Position numbers and translations under genes: made by a program. Shown here in pieces: positions 17,283-26,764 of a stretch of DNA of 64,000 bases. Positions within the stretch are counted from its first letter, which is position 1; each line of letters opens with the position of its first letter. The notes below the pieces were generated by a model. It made no database searches and had not been told where the DNA came from. It worked only from the letters and a program-made list of their open reading frames with translations. Source of the stretch: Pseudomonas fluorescens (GTDB taxonomy: Bacteria; Pseudomonadota; Gammaproteobacteria; Pseudomonadales; Pseudomonadaceae); the NCBI RefSeq assembly GCF_002022275.1, contig NZ_MSDF01000027.1, positions 1-64,000 on the forward strand. Direction: 5' to 3'.

Positions 17283-17405
17283 AGTGCGATCATCTGCCTG
17301 GTTGTTGCTGTCAGCATAGGCGCCCAGCCCCCATGGCTGGAAGTGCTGGACGGTCGGTCATGTGCGCGAGGCTAGCGGTAGGGCGTGTTGGGGGCGTGTC
17401 GTGAA

Positions 17406-17423
17406 TGTATCAGGCTTGATACA
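17406..17423. promoter_or_regulatory. Perfect inverted repeat between the two-component operon and pyrF
   Basis: TGTATCA (17406-17412) and TGATACA (17417-17423) flank a GGCT centre. This is a symmetric 18-bp site in a 260-base divergent region. It could be an operator for either side; the bound protein is unknown. No clean -35/-10 pair was assigned. Confidence 0.5.
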
Positions 17424-17542
17424 ATTGGCTGGAATGGCCGCCGCAGGGCGGTCTGTCAGTATTTACCGATCATCGGATCCCGTAACGGCGCCGCTTGCGC
17501 TACAATCCGCGCCGATTTCGACTTGCCTGAGAGCCCATTCCA

Positions 17543-18241
17543 ATGTCCGTTTGCCAGACTCCTATCATCGTCGCCCTGGATTACCCCACCCGTGACGCCG
17601 CACTGAAGCTGGCTGACAGGTTGGACCCGAAGCTTTGCCGGGTCAAAGTCGGCAAGGAACTGTTTACCAGTTGCGCCGCGGAAATTGTCGGCACCCTGCG
17701 CGACAAAGGTTTTGAAGTATTCCTGGACCTCAAATTCCACGACATTCCCAACACAACCGCGATGGCGGTGAAGGCTGCGGCCGAGATGGGCGTGTGGATG
17801 GTCAACGTGCACTGCTCCGGCGGCCTGCGCATGATGAATGCGTGCCGTGAAGTGCTGGAACAGCGCACCGGCCCCAAACCGTTGCTGATCGGCGTGACCG
17901 TGTTGACCAGCATGGAGCGTGAAGATTTGGCCGGTATTGGCCTGGATATCGAACCGCAGGAACAAGTGCTGCGTCTGGCCGCCCTGGCCGAGAAAGCCGG
18001 TCTGGATGGTTTGGTTTGCTCGGCGCTGGAAGCCCAGGCCCTGAAGGCTGCGCACCCGTCGCTGCAACTGGTGACCCCGGGAATTCGCCCGGCGGGCAGT
18101 GCAGTGGATGATCAACGCCGTATCCTGACCCCGCGCCAGGCGCTGGACGCGGGCTCGGACTATTTGGTGATTGGTCGCCCGATCAGCCAAGCGGCGGACC
18201 CGGCGCAGGCGTTGGCAGCAGTCGTTGCCGAGATCGCCTGA
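17543..18241 (+). CDS. pyrF: Orotidine 5'-phosphate decarboxylase
   Basis: The last step of UMP synthesis in the cytoplasm. The protein has 232 residues, the usual length. The catalytic Asp/Lys array is seen in LDLKFHDIPNT (D62, K64, D67), with the phosphate-binding VTPGIRPAG and SDYLVIGRPIS motifs near the C-terminus. It is a monocistronic gene ended by the downstream inverted-repeat element. Confidence 0.98.
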   Translation: MSVCQTPIIVALDYPTRDAALKLADRLDPKLCRVKVGKELFTSCAAEIVGTLRDKGFEVFLDLKFHDIPNTTAMAVKAAAEMGVWMVNVHCSGGLRMMNACREVLEQRTGPKPLLIGVTVLTSMEREDLAGIGLDIEPQEQVLRLAALAEKAGLDGLVCSALEAQALKAAHPSLQLVTPGIRPAGSAVDDQRRILTPRQALDAGSDYLVIGRPISQAADPAQALAAVVAEIA

Positions 18242-18250
18242 CTCCACAGA

Positions 18251-18359
18251 TGATCGTTCCCACGCTCTGCGTGGGAATGCCTCTTGTGACGCTCCGCGTC
18301 ACGCTCTGGGACGCATAGCGTCCCGGGCTGAATTCCCACGCGGAGCGTGGGAACGATCA
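18251..18359. repeat. Composite inverted repeat with four nested hairpins
   Basis: Outer arms start TGATCGTTCCCACGC at 18251 and end with the complement at 18359. Within them are hairpins GTGACGC/GCGTCAC and GGGACGC/GCGTCCC, and each outer arm is itself nearly self-complementary (CCCACGCTCTGCGTGGG). It lies between convergent pyrF and the oxidoreductase gene and is a different family from the GTGGGAGC REPs. It probably serves as a bidirectional terminator or mRNA end stabiliser. Confidence 0.8.
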
Positions 18360-18371
18360 GACAGAGGGATT

Positions 18372-19379
18372 TCAGCTGACTTTCAACACCAACTTCCCAA
18401 AGTTCTCCCCGTTGAACAGCTTCATCAGCGTCTCCGGGAATGTCTCCAGTCCCTCCACGATATCCTCCTTGCTCTTGAGCTTGCCTTGCGCCATCCACCC
18501 GGCCATCTCCTGCCCGGCCGCCGCGAAGTGGGCGGCATGGTCCATCACCACAAAACCTTCCATGCGCGCGCGGTTCACCAGCAACGACAAGTAGTTGGCC
18601 GGCCCTTTCACCGCTTCCTTATTGTTGTATTGGCTGATCGCCCCGCAGATCACCACGCGCGCTTTCAGTGCCAGACGGCTGAGCACGGCGTCAAGAATGT
18701 CGCCGCCGACGTTATCGAAATACACATCCACGCCTTTCGGGCACTCGCGCTTGAGCGCGGCGGGCACGTCTTCGCTTTTGTAATCGATGGCGGCATCAAA
18801 GCCCAATTCATCCACGAGAAATTTGCATTTGTCGGCGCCACCGGCGATGCCCACGACGCGGCAGCCTTTGATCTTGGCGATTTGCCCGGCAATGCTGCCC
18901 ACCGCACCGGCCGCGCCGGAGATCACCACCGTTTCACCGGTCTTTGGCGCGCCGGTGTCGAGCAGGGCGAAGTAGGCGGTCATGCCGGTCATGCCCAATG
19001 CTGAAAGGTAGCGCGGCAGTGGCGCCAGTGTCGGGTCGACCTTGTAGAAACCGCGCGGCTCGCCGAGGAAGTAATCCTGCACACCCAAAGCGCCATTGAC
19101 GTAGTCGCCGACCGCAAACTTGGGATTATTCGAGGCGATGACTTTGCCAACGCCTAGCGCACGCATCACTTCGCCAATGCCCACCGGGGGAATGTAGGAC
19201 TTGCCCTCATTCATCCAGCCACGCATGGCCGGGTCGAGGGACAGGTATTCGTTTTGCACCAGCACTTGCCCCTCACCGGGCGTGCCCACCGGCACTTCCT
19301 GATAGGTAAACGTTTCCCGCGTGGCCGCGCCGACCGGACGTTTGGCGAGCAGGAATTGGCGGTTGGTCTGGGAAGTCAT
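18372..19379 (-). CDS. NADP-dependent zinc-free MDR oxidoreductase (CurA/YncB-like)
   Basis: A 335-residue medium-chain dehydrogenase/reductase predicted to reduce a carbon-carbon double bond of an enone with NADPH. The family motifs are LSLDPAMRGWM near the N-terminus, the nucleotide loop VVISGAAGAVGS (about 150-161) and FDNVGGDILDAV. No zinc-binding cysteines are seen. The closest named types are E. coli curcumin reductase CurA and leukotriene B4 dehydrogenase-like proteins. It is divergent from an SDR gene 227 bases away. Confidence 0.85.
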   Translation of the reverse strand: MTSQTNRQFLLAKRPVGAATRETFTYQEVPVGTPGEGQVLVQNEYLSLDPAMRGWMNEGKSYIPPVGIGEVMRALGVGKVIASNNPKFAVGDYVNGALGVQDYFLGEPRGFYKVDPTLAPLPRYLSALGMTGMTAYFALLDTGAPKTGETVVISGAAGAVGSIAGQIAKIKGCRVVGIAGGADKCKFLVDELGFDAAIDYKSEDVPAALKRECPKGVDVYFDNVGGDILDAVLSRLALKARVVICGAISQYNNKEAVKGPANYLSLLVNRARMEGFVVMDHAAHFAAAGQEMAGWMAQGKLKSKEDIVEGLETFPETLMKLFNGENFGKLVLKVS

Positions 19380-19606
19380 GGCAAGGACTCTTTAGAAATG
19401 AACCTGGAGTGATAGACCCACAATGGCCTGGGGGCAAGGTTATGCCGGGTGTGCGAATGCCCGCCGATAGCCATGGCTGATAATCAGGTAGGGCGCCTTA
19501 TCACTGCGATTCATGCAGCGCTAACCGGCCTTTTGATAGTGCTGACGCGCCCGGGCGGGGGTTGGCTAGACTCGGTCCACGGCTATTTCTTCCCTAGGAC
19601 ATTCCC

Positions 19607-20368
19607 ATGAGCATGACGTTTTCCGGCCAGGTCGCCCTGGTGACCGGCGCCGCCGCCGGTATTGGCCGCGCTACCGCGCTGGCGTTCGCCGCTGAAGGCT
19701 TGAAAGTAGTGGTCGCTGACCTGGATGTGGCGGGCGGTGAAGGTACTGTTGCGCAGATTTTGCAGGCCGGTGGCGAGGCGCTGTTCGTGCGCTGCAACGT
19801 CACGCTGGAAGCCGACGTGCAGCAATTGATGGCACAGACCGTCGCCGCCTATGGACGCCTGGACTATGCCTTCAACAACGCCGGGATCGAGATCGAGAAG
19901 GGCAAGTTGGCCGACGGCAGCCTGGACGAGTTCGACGCGATCATGGGCGTTAACGTCAAGGGCGTGTGGCTGTGCATGAAGCACCAGTTGCCGCTGTTGC
20001 TGGCTCAGGGTGGCGGGGCGATTGTTAATACTGCGTCGGTGGCGGGGCTGGGGGCGGCGCCGAAGATGAGCATTTACGCGGCCTCCAAGCACGCGGTGAT
20101 TGGCCTGACCAAATCGGCGGCGATCGAGTACGCCAAGAAGAAAATTCGCGTCAACGCGGTATGCCCGGCCGTGATCGATACCGATATGTTCCGCAGAGCC
20201 TATGAAGCCGACCCGCGCAAGGCAGAGTTTGCAGCGGCCATGCACCCGGTCGGGCGTATTGGCAAAGTCGAGGAAATCGCCAGTGCCGTGCTCTACCTGT
20301 GCAGCGACGGGGCGGCGTTCACCACCGGCCAGGCGTTGGCGGTGGACGGCGGCGCGACGGCGATCTAG
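19607..20368 (+). CDS. Short-chain dehydrogenase/reductase
   Basis: A 253-residue classical SDR. The cofactor glycine motif is TGAAAGIG (13-20), with NNAG near 90 and catalytic S144, Y157 and K161 (YAASK). The acidic DLD at the end of beta-2 (38-40) favours NAD(H). The C-terminus ends in the usual GQALAVDGGATAI. Substrate is unknown. It is a single gene; 203 bases follow before the next one, an AT-rich stretch with no motif I can name. Confidence 0.9.
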   Translation: MSMTFSGQVALVTGAAAGIGRATALAFAAEGLKVVVADLDVAGGEGTVAQILQAGGEALFVRCNVTLEADVQQLMAQTVAAYGRLDYAFNNAGIEIEKGKLADGSLDEFDAIMGVNVKGVWLCMKHQLPLLLAQGGGAIVNTASVAGLGAAPKMSIYAASKHAVIGLTKSAAIEYAKKKIRVNAVCPAVIDTDMFRRAYEADPRKAEFAAAMHPVGRIGKVEEIASAVLYLCSDGAAFTTGQALAVDGGATAI

Positions 20369-20571
20369 GACCGCACGCCGCGTCCTGTTCGAAAAGGGTG
20401 GGCGTGCTGTGGGGCATTTCCAGGGCTGGCACAAGGCCTCGAATGAATGTGTATCACTAGGTAAATAAGTCAATAAAATCAATACTTTAATAAAAGTTGG
20501 CGACCGGCTGAACCAGGCTTCTGTGCTTAACTGTTTGGGGTTGAATAACAGACAGTTGAAGTGAGTGGCTC

Positions 20572-21984
20572 ATGGATTTAGGGATCGATCGACAAGCCCT
20601 TGTACCGGTGGTGCAGCAAATCGTCAGCGCGGCGGCGCAATGGATTGTCAACAGTGGGGCGGGGCCCGGCACGCGCTTGCCGTCCATCCGGCAAATTGCC
20701 CTCGACAACCTGCTCAGCCAGTCCAGCGTGATCGAGGCCTTCGAGCGCATGGTGGCCCAGGGGGTTTTGGAGTCCAAGCAGGGCTCTGGCTTTGTGGTGG
20801 CCCAGCCGCCGGTCTGCCTGGAAAGCCATTGGTATGAGGGGGCGGAGCTGGGGTGGGGGGCCTACCTCGATAGCCCGCTGGGCGAGTTGAAACTGGGTTG
20901 CGGCTGGTTGCCGGATGCCTGGCGCGAAAGTGATGACATTTGTTACGCAATCCGTGAAATCAGCCGCACCGATACCGCCGGCCTCTTCAGCTACAGCACG
21001 CCCTTGGGGCTGCCGGCGTTGCGCGAACAACTGCTCAAGCGGCTGACCCAGATAAAGGTGGCAACCAGCCTTGATCGCATCCTCACCACCCATGGCGCCA
21101 GCCATGCCCAGGATTTGCTGATACGCACGTTGCTCAAGGCGGGCGATACGGTGGTGGTCGAGACCCCGGGATACGCCAACCTCTACCGTCAACTGGAGCG
21201 TCACGGCGTCAGGCTGCTGGAAGTCCCGCGTACCTGTGGCGGGCCGGATATCCAGGTGCTGGAGACGTTGCTGCACAGCCATCGGCCCAAGTGCCTGTTC
21301 ATCAACAGCCTGTATCACAACCCCACCGGCACCAGCCTCTGCCGCGCCGTGGCCGAACGTTTGCTGCAACTGGCGTGCAGCGAAGACTTCCTGATCATCG
21401 AAGAGGACGTTTACGGCGATTTGCAACACGCCAGTTGCACGCGGTTGTCGGCGCTGGCCCATGATGATCGGGTGATCTACGTCTCCAGTTTCTCCAAGAC
21501 CCTGAGCAGCGCGTTACGGGTAGGCTACCTCTGTGCGAGCGCGACGTTCATCTCGCAAATCGCCACCCTCAAGACCCTGACGGGCATCGGCACTTCGCGC
21601 TTTGCCGAAGCGGTGGTGGCCACGCTTTTGGCCAACGGCACCTACCGTAAATGGGTGCAGCGCCTGCGCAAGCGCCTGAACACGCAGATGGCTGCTACCT
21701 TGCAAGTGCTGGAGGATGAAGAGTGGGAAGTGTTTGCCGTGCCCGCGGGTGGGATGTTTGTGTGGGCGCGGCCTGGCAGCGCTGATCGCTCGCGCTTGCA
21801 GGCGTGTGCGCGCAAGCTCTGCGTGTTGCTGTCGCCGGGGGCGCTGTTCAGCCCGAAAGGTGAATCCAGTGACTGGCTGCGTATCAATGTGGCCTATGCC
21901 GCTGATGAGCGGGCACTGGCGCTGTTCCATGCCATGGGACCCGCCAGATCGACCTCGACCATTCTGAAAACGACGGGCATGTAG
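20572..21984 (+). CDS. MocR-type regulator (GntR HTH fused to aminotransferase-like domain)
   Basis: A 470-residue protein. An N-terminal GntR winged helix spans about 12-76 (RLPSIRQIALDN, SSVIEAFERM, GSGFVVA). An aspartate-aminotransferase fold spans about 100-460 with YHNPTG (248-253), EEDVYGD (277-283) and the PLP lysine K309 in SFSKTLSS. MocR proteins bind PLP or an amino compound and control nearby genes. The target is not obvious, since both neighbours face the same way; autoregulation or the upstream SDR is possible. Confidence 0.88.
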   Translation: MDLGIDRQALVPVVQQIVSAAAQWIVNSGAGPGTRLPSIRQIALDNLLSQSSVIEAFERMVAQGVLESKQGSGFVVAQPPVCLESHWYEGAELGWGAYLDSPLGELKLGCGWLPDAWRESDDICYAIREISRTDTAGLFSYSTPLGLPALREQLLKRLTQIKVATSLDRILTTHGASHAQDLLIRTLLKAGDTVVVETPGYANLYRQLERHGVRLLEVPRTCGGPDIQVLETLLHSHRPKCLFINSLYHNPTGTSLCRAVAERLLQLACSEDFLIIEEDVYGDLQHASCTRLSALAHDDRVIYVSSFSKTLSSALRVGYLCASATFISQIATLKTLTGIGTSRFAEAVVATLLANGTYRKWVQRLRKRLNTQMAATLQVLEDEEWEVFAVPAGGMFVWARPGSADRSRLQACARKLCVLLSPGALFSPKGESSDWLRINVAYAADERALALFHAMGPARSTSTILKTTGM

Positions 21985-22098
21985 CTTTTTGCCATTATTG
22001 TGGCGCCAATCGCTTGTATCAGCGGCTCGCGGTTGCGAATCTCGTCTCATGGAAACCAGGCTTGATGGCATTCGCCATTGCATGAGGATTCAAGCGCA

Positions 22099-24066
22099 AT
22101 GATTTCGGCCGTGCAACGACGTTTCGCCAACCTCGGTATGGCGAAAAAACTGGGTTTGGGCTTCATTCTTGTGCTGCTGCTGACGGCGTTGGTGGCGGCC
22201 ATTGGCGTGTGGTCCCTGCAAACCGTTGGTCAGCGTTTCGAAGGCCTCAAGGCGATGTCGTCGCTCAACAGTGGCCTGCTCAAAGTGCGCCTGATCGAGC
22301 AAGACTACGCACTGCACGCCGACCCAAAATCCGTTGATGCGTTGCATGAAAGTGTCGATGCCCTGACCGCGCATGCAGAAAGCCTCAAGAACCAGTCTGC
22401 GGCCAATGTGCCGGTGATGACCGACGTCGAACAAGCGCTGGCGGCTTATCGCAAGGCGTTTGATGAGTTTGTCGAACTCACCCAGACCAAAGACCTGGCG
22501 CTGGAAATGGCCAGTTGGTCCGTGTCCAGCGTGGCGAATAACCTCGACGTATTGCAGGCCGGTCTGGCTGACGATGGCGCCTATGGCCTTAAGGAAAGCC
22601 AGGGCAAGGACGGCGCCGAATTTATCGAGCAGGCGGGGCAGGTCAGCCAGGTTTCACGGTTGATGTTGCAAGCCATGAACGAAGCGCGGGTGCGTCTGGA
22701 CCAGAGCCGCAAAGCTGACGCCGACAACGCCGAGCAGGGCAAGATCGAGCAGGCTGATCAGGCGCTGGCGCAGGTCGAGCAGCTGAAAACGTCGGTCAAG
22801 GATGCGGGTTACCAGACCGTACTTAACGAAGTGTCCGGGCACATTGCTTCGTTCAGCGAAAAGCTGGGCGAATACACCGGGCTGCTGGCCCAGGAAAAGG
22901 TGGTCTACAAACAACTGCATGACCGCGCCGATGAGGTGGTCAGCCGGGTCAACCAGGCGTACGCCGCCGAAGATGAGTCGATGCAGGCGCAGTTGAAGAA
23001 AAGCGCGTTGCTGATCATTGGCTCGTCCGCCCTGGCTCTATTGGTGGGTTTGATCGCGGCGTGGGTGATTACCCGGTTGATTGTCGCGCCCCTGCGCAGT
23101 GTGATCGCGGTGGCACAGCAAATTGCATCCGGCGACTTGAGTGGGCGTATGGAGGTCAATCGGCGTGATGAAATCGGCCAATTGATGCAAGCCATGCAGC
23201 AGATGGGTCACGGCCTGAGCCATATGGTCAGCGGGCTGCAGGCGGGTATTGAGCAATTGGCCAGCTCGGCGCATTCGCTGTCCAGCGTGACGGAGCAGAC
23301 CAATGTCGAGGTCAGCAGCCAGAAAGAAGAAACCGAGCAAGTGGCTACGGCGATGAACCAGATGACCGCCACGGTGCACGATGTAGCGCGTAACGCCGAA
23401 GAGGCCGCGCAAGCTGCGCAAACGGCGGACGACAAGGTCGACAGTGGCCAACAGGTGGTGCGTCAGAGCCTGCAACGAATTGAATTGCTCGCGACGTCGA
23501 GCACCAGTGCCAGCGCCAGCATCGAGAGCCTGAGTGCCGAAATCCAGAATATCGGCACGGTGCTGAGTGTGATCAAAAGCGTGGCCGAGCAGACCAACCT
23601 GCTGGCGCTTAACGCCGCGATTGAAGCCGCCCGTGCGGGCGAGCAAGGCCGCGGCTTTGCGGTGGTGGCCGATGAAGTCCGTGCCTTGGCCAAGCGCACC
23701 CAGCAATCCACCGAAGAAATCGAGCGGCTGGTCAGCACCTTGCGCAGCGCTGCGCAATCATCCGTTGAACAGATCCAGCAGAGCGGCGAACTGGTAAAGC
23801 TGGCGGTGAGTGATGCACTGGAAACCGAAAGCGCGTTGGGCAGCATCGCCGCTGCTGTGTCGTTGATCCAGCAGATGAACCAGCAGATCGCTGCAGCTGC
23901 CGAGGAGCAAAGCTCGGTGGCCGAAGAAATCAACCGCAGCGTCACCAGCATTCGCGCGAGTGCCGATCAGTCGGCGTTGAGCATGCAAGGCAATGCCGCG
24001 TCGAGCATTCAGCTGGCGCAGTTGGGGGCGGAGCTCAAGGGCATGGTGGGGCATTTCCGCCTTTGA
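22099..24066 (+). CDS. Methyl-accepting chemotaxis protein with a helical (HBM-like) sensor
   Basis: A 655-residue inner-membrane chemoreceptor. TM1 is about 18-38, and a large all-helical periplasmic domain of roughly 260 residues (about 42-300) follows, of the size and type of the HBM domain of P. putida McpS. TM2 is about 303-325, then HAMP (about 326-380), then the signalling domain with the hairpin tip containing EQTNLLALNAAIEAARAGE. HBM receptors known so far sense TCA-cycle acids, but the ligand here is not shown. I use the ATG at 22099; a TTG at 22078 in frame is less likely. No C-terminal CheR-tethering pentapeptide is seen. Confidence 0.9.
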   Translation: MISAVQRRFANLGMAKKLGLGFILVLLLTALVAAIGVWSLQTVGQRFEGLKAMSSLNSGLLKVRLIEQDYALHADPKSVDALHESVDALTAHAESLKNQSAANVPVMTDVEQALAAYRKAFDEFVELTQTKDLALEMASWSVSSVANNLDVLQAGLADDGAYGLKESQGKDGAEFIEQAGQVSQVSRLMLQAMNEARVRLDQSRKADADNAEQGKIEQADQALAQVEQLKTSVKDAGYQTVLNEVSGHIASFSEKLGEYTGLLAQEKVVYKQLHDRADEVVSRVNQAYAAEDESMQAQLKKSALLIIGSSALALLVGLIAAWVITRLIVAPLRSVIAVAQQIASGDLSGRMEVNRRDEIGQLMQAMQQMGHGLSHMVSGLQAGIEQLASSAHSLSSVTEQTNVEVSSQKEETEQVATAMNQMTATVHDVARNAEEAAQAAQTADDKVDSGQQVVRQSLQRIELLATSSTSASASIESLSAEIQNIGTVLSVIKSVAEQTNLLALNAAIEAARAGEQGRGFAVVADEVRALAKRTQQSTEEIERLVSTLRSAAQSSVEQIQQSGELVKLAVSDALETESALGSIAAAVSLIQQMNQQIAAAAEEQSSVAEEINRSVTSIRASADQSALSMQGNAASSIQLAQLGAELKGMVGHFRL

Positions 24067-24099
24067 CCGCCGCTGAGTGCGGCGATCAAAGGGGAGGGG

Positions 24100-24912
24100 T
24101 CAGGCGTTGTTGGCGAGGAAGGTCAGCAGCGCTTCGTTGACGAAGTCCGGATTCTCACGGCTGGAGATGTGCCCCGCGTCTGGAATCAGGATCAGGCTGC
24201 AGCCGATCAACTCGGCCATTTCCCTGGATTCGGCAGGTGGGCGAGGTTTGTCGTGCTCGCCGCACATTACCAACGTTGTGTCGGCATCCAGGCGGGGCAG
24301 TTGGTCCAGAATGTCGGCGCGGCTGAAAATCACTCGGCCCAGCGGCACGATACTGTCCAGCAGGCGTTCCCTGGAGTAGTCCTGCAATGCCTTACGGTAG
24401 CCCTGATACAGCGCCGATTCGCGGTCGATGCCCGGGCGAAAGAAGATTGGCGCTACCACATCCAGCAACGGCTCGGGGATGGCCCCGGCGTCTTCGATCA
24501 TCTTGAACAGCGAGAAGTAGTACTGACGCGTGGCCTCGGGCTCGGCGCCCAGGTGGGTGTCCATCAGCACCAGGCTGTTGATGCGCTCGGGGGCCAGCAA
24601 CGCCAGGCGTGCGCCCCACATGCCGCCGACCGAGAGACCTACGAGGTTGACCTGGTCAATGTCCAGGTGGTCCAGCAGGGCCAGGTTCTGGCGTGCCAGG
24701 TCATCCAGCGATTGCGTGTGCGCGGGCAGCGGGCCGGATTCGCCATGGCCCCATAGCTCGGGAACGATCACACGATACTGCTGCGACAGGGCCTCAATCT
24801 GCGGGGCCCACATGTCGTGGCCCCACAGGTAACTTGAGCCCAGCAAAACGACCGGGCCGGTGCCCTGGTCGACATAGTTCAGCGGTTGTCCATCAATCAC
24901 GGCGACGGGCAT
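24100..24912 (-). CDS. Alpha/beta hydrolase
   Basis: A 270-residue hydrolase with a typical alpha/beta fold. A YVDQGTGPVVLLGSS oxyanion strand is followed by WGHGES, the nucleophile elbow GLSVGG, an acidic CGEHDKPRP loop and a histidine in PDAGHISSREN. It resembles 3-oxoadipate enol-lactonase-type hydrolases, but none of the other beta-ketoadipate genes are near, so I do not assign that role. It is convergent with the chemoreceptor gene, 33 bases apart. Confidence 0.82.
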   Translation of the reverse strand: MPVAVIDGQPLNYVDQGTGPVVLLGSSYLWGHDMWAPQIEALSQQYRVIVPELWGHGESGPLPAHTQSLDDLARQNLALLDHLDIDQVNLVGLSVGGMWGARLALLAPERINSLVLMDTHLGAEPEATRQYYFSLFKMIEDAGAIPEPLLDVVAPIFFRPGIDRESALYQGYRKALQDYSRERLLDSIVPLGRVIFSRADILDQLPRLDADTTLVMCGEHDKPRPPAESREMAELIGCSLILIPDAGHISSRENPDFVNEALLTFLANNA

Positions 24913-24990
24913 AGCAGGCCTCTAACTTCACGGAGTGAGGGGCACTTTTTTACGCTAGTCGGGGGCGGCGGGATAGGTGCAAATTGATGG

Positions 24991-25015
24991 CATGTGGCGA
25001 GAAACTCGCCACATG
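24991..25015. terminator. Perfect 11-bp hairpin after the one-TM protein gene
   Basis: CATGTGGCGAG and its complement flank a 3-base AAA loop, just past the stop of the minus-strand gene at 25028. There is no T-run, so it may be an mRNA 3' stabiliser or a single degenerate REP unit. Confidence 0.45.
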
Positions 25016-25027
25016 GGGGGAGGGCGA

Positions 25028-25798
25028 TCAGTCGTAGATGGCTTTCTTTTTCCACTCGGCGTCGGCGTCGACGACTTTGAGGCCCTCAGTCAGTTCGTTG
25101 ACTTCGTCTTCAGCAGGCTTGCTGTTGGTCAGCACGGTGGAGTTGGCGCGGGCCAATTGATTCTCCAGCAACTGCAGTTGCGCACTGTAGAGCACCGGTT
25201 CTGCCTGCTTGCGCAAATATTGCACGCCACGCTCGAAGGCCAGGCGCGCCTGCCCCGGCTGACCTTGTTGCAGGGCATGCTGGCCGAGATTGTTGAAGAA
25301 CTCGATGTGCAGCAGCACCAGAATATGACGAATTTCCTTGATCCAGTGTTTGGCCTCGTTGGTCGGCAGGAAACCGTCCTGAGCGGCGCGGGTAACCTGG
25401 CCGTGCAGGGCTTCGAGCAGGAAACGTACGTCCTTGGCCTTGGCTTCGGTCTGGATCGGCGAGGGCGGATTGGTCACCGGGATCGACTCGCCTTGGGCCA
25501 CCAGCGCATTCAATTCGCTGATGCGCGCCTTGAGCGCTGCGCTGGACTTGTTGAGGTTCAGCAAGCGCGCGTTAACGTTGAGCTCAAGGCGAGTCAGCAA
25601 CAGTTTGAGCGCCGGCGTCATCAACTGGCCGGGGAAGGTCTCGGTAATTTCACCGCAACGGCGCAGCCGATCGTTTAGCTCGATCTCGGTACGCTTCTTT
25701 TCCAGCTTGTTGTTTTCCACCACGTGGTTCATGTAGCCAATGGCGATCAGTATTACGATCCCGGCTATTACCAGCAGGGTGATCATGAGTGGTGTCAC
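25028..25798 (-). CDS. Single-pass membrane protein of unknown function
   Basis: About 256 residues. One N-terminal TM helix (MITLLVIAGIVILIAIGYM) is followed by a charged, helical, coiled-coil-prone cytoplasmic part (NNKLEKKRTEIELNDRLRRC; LNKSSAALKARISELNALV; tetratricopeptide-like stretches such as QGQPGQARLAFERGVQYL). I do not recognise a named family. Start choice: a GTG at 25798 has AAAGAGG eight bases upstream, while the ATG at 25786 lies just before the TM helix; the frame continues open to 25936 without a good site. It sits alone upstream of the tRNA cluster. Confidence 0.65.
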   Translation of the reverse strand: MTPLMITLLVIAGIVILIAIGYMNHVVENNKLEKKRTEIELNDRLRRCGEITETFPGQLMTPALKLLLTRLELNVNARLLNLNKSSAALKARISELNALVAQGESIPVTNPPSPIQTEAKAKDVRFLLEALHGQVTRAAQDGFLPTNEAKHWIKEIRHILVLLHIEFFNNLGQHALQQGQPGQARLAFERGVQYLRKQAEPVLYSAQLQLLENQLARANSTVLTNSKPAEDEVNELTEGLKVVDADAEWKKKAIYD

Positions 25799-26066
25799 CG
25801 GTGTGACCTCTTTTATAGGGTTTGCTGTGGAGTGTAGTGACTGGGCCATCTGGCGGATAGGACTGTTCGACCAGTTGCCCAGGTAGTTTCTTCTATATAG
25901 GTAAGCTTTCCCTGCGTAGATGCACATTGCCATCATTCGCTGGAGCGAACTATAGCGTCTTGTCGGACGTCAGAATATAGGCGTCAAGGTCCGGACGGCC
26001 CAACCACGCGCAAACGCCCGGAAAGCGGGGCGAAGTCATTGATTTAAATAAATTTATCCTTGGGGG

Positions 26067-26095
26067 TTGACGACCTTTCAATCCATCCATAGAAT
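26067..26095 (+). promoter_or_regulatory. Sigma-70 promoter of the tRNA-Glu/Gly operon
   Basis: TTGACG (26067-26072), a 17-base spacer, TAGAAT (26090-26095), then a GC-rich discriminator GCGCGCCAC of the kind associated with stringent control. The run TAGAATGCGCGCCAC is identical in the tRNA-Val/Asp promoter at 57389. The rest of the 25799-26157 gap is AT-rich around 26040 (possible UP element), and I see nothing else in it. Confidence 0.85.
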
Positions 26096-26157
26096 GCGCG
26101 CCACTTACAGCGTAAAGCACACAGCGAAACGCGGTAGGGAGTGAATGTTGTACGTGT

Positions 26158-26233
26158 GTCCCCTTCGTCTAGTGGCCTAGGACACCGCCCTTTCACGGCG
26201 GTAACAGGGGTTCGAGTCCCCTAGGGGACGCCA
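26158..26233 (+). tRNA. tRNA-Glu (TTC)
   Basis: A 76-base cloverleaf with acceptor stem GTCCCCT/AGGGGAC, anticodon stem CCGCC/GGCGG with loop CTTTCAC (anticodon TTC), T loop GGTTCGAGTCC, and an encoded CCA end. It is the first of a repeated Glu-Gly pair. Confidence 0.97.
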
Positions 26234-26237
26234 ATAT

Positions 26238-26313
<76 letters not shown>

Positions 26314-26417
26314 AATTTAAGCAGTGTTGCCCTCGGGTGGCACTGAGTGAAACCAGGGCATAATCTTCGGATTTAATCTCTGGGCACTGAAATACACACC
26401 ATGTGTTTCAGTAGCGT

Positions 26418-26493
26418 GTCCCCTTCGTCTAGTGGCCTAGGACACCGCCCTTTCACGGCGGTAACAGGGGTTCGAGTCCCCTAGGGGACGCCA
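26418..26493 (+). tRNA. tRNA-Glu (TTC), second copy
   Basis: It is identical to the first tRNA-Glu over the whole 76 bases. It follows a 104-base spacer after the first Gly gene and is the start of the duplicated pair. Confidence 0.97.
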
Positions 26494-26496
26494 TTT

Positions 26497-26572
<76 letters not shown>

Positions 26573-26582
26573 TATTTAGCGA

Positions 26583-26612
26583 AAACGCCGATCAGAAATG
26601 ATCGGCGTTTTT
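26583..26612 (+). terminator. Rho-independent terminator of the tRNA operon
   Basis: A stem AAACGCCGATCA/TGATCGGCGTTT with a GAAA tetraloop is followed by T residues. It begins about 10 bases after the last tRNA. Confidence 0.92.
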
Positions 26613-26764
26613 GTTTGTGCGGATTTTTTGTCCAGCCCGCCTGTAGGACTTTTTTCCAAGTACATGTGAATAATCTGTACTTACACTTGGGCAGGTGTGC
26701 GCCCGCCCCAACCTCTCTACTCTGGCCAGCTTCTTCTGCCTGCTGACATCAGAGAGCTGCCCAG

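Noticed and set aside
24991..25015. Calling the perfect hairpin a firm Rho-independent terminator
   Set aside because: No T-run follows it on either strand, so it is kept only as a weak terminator or REP relic.
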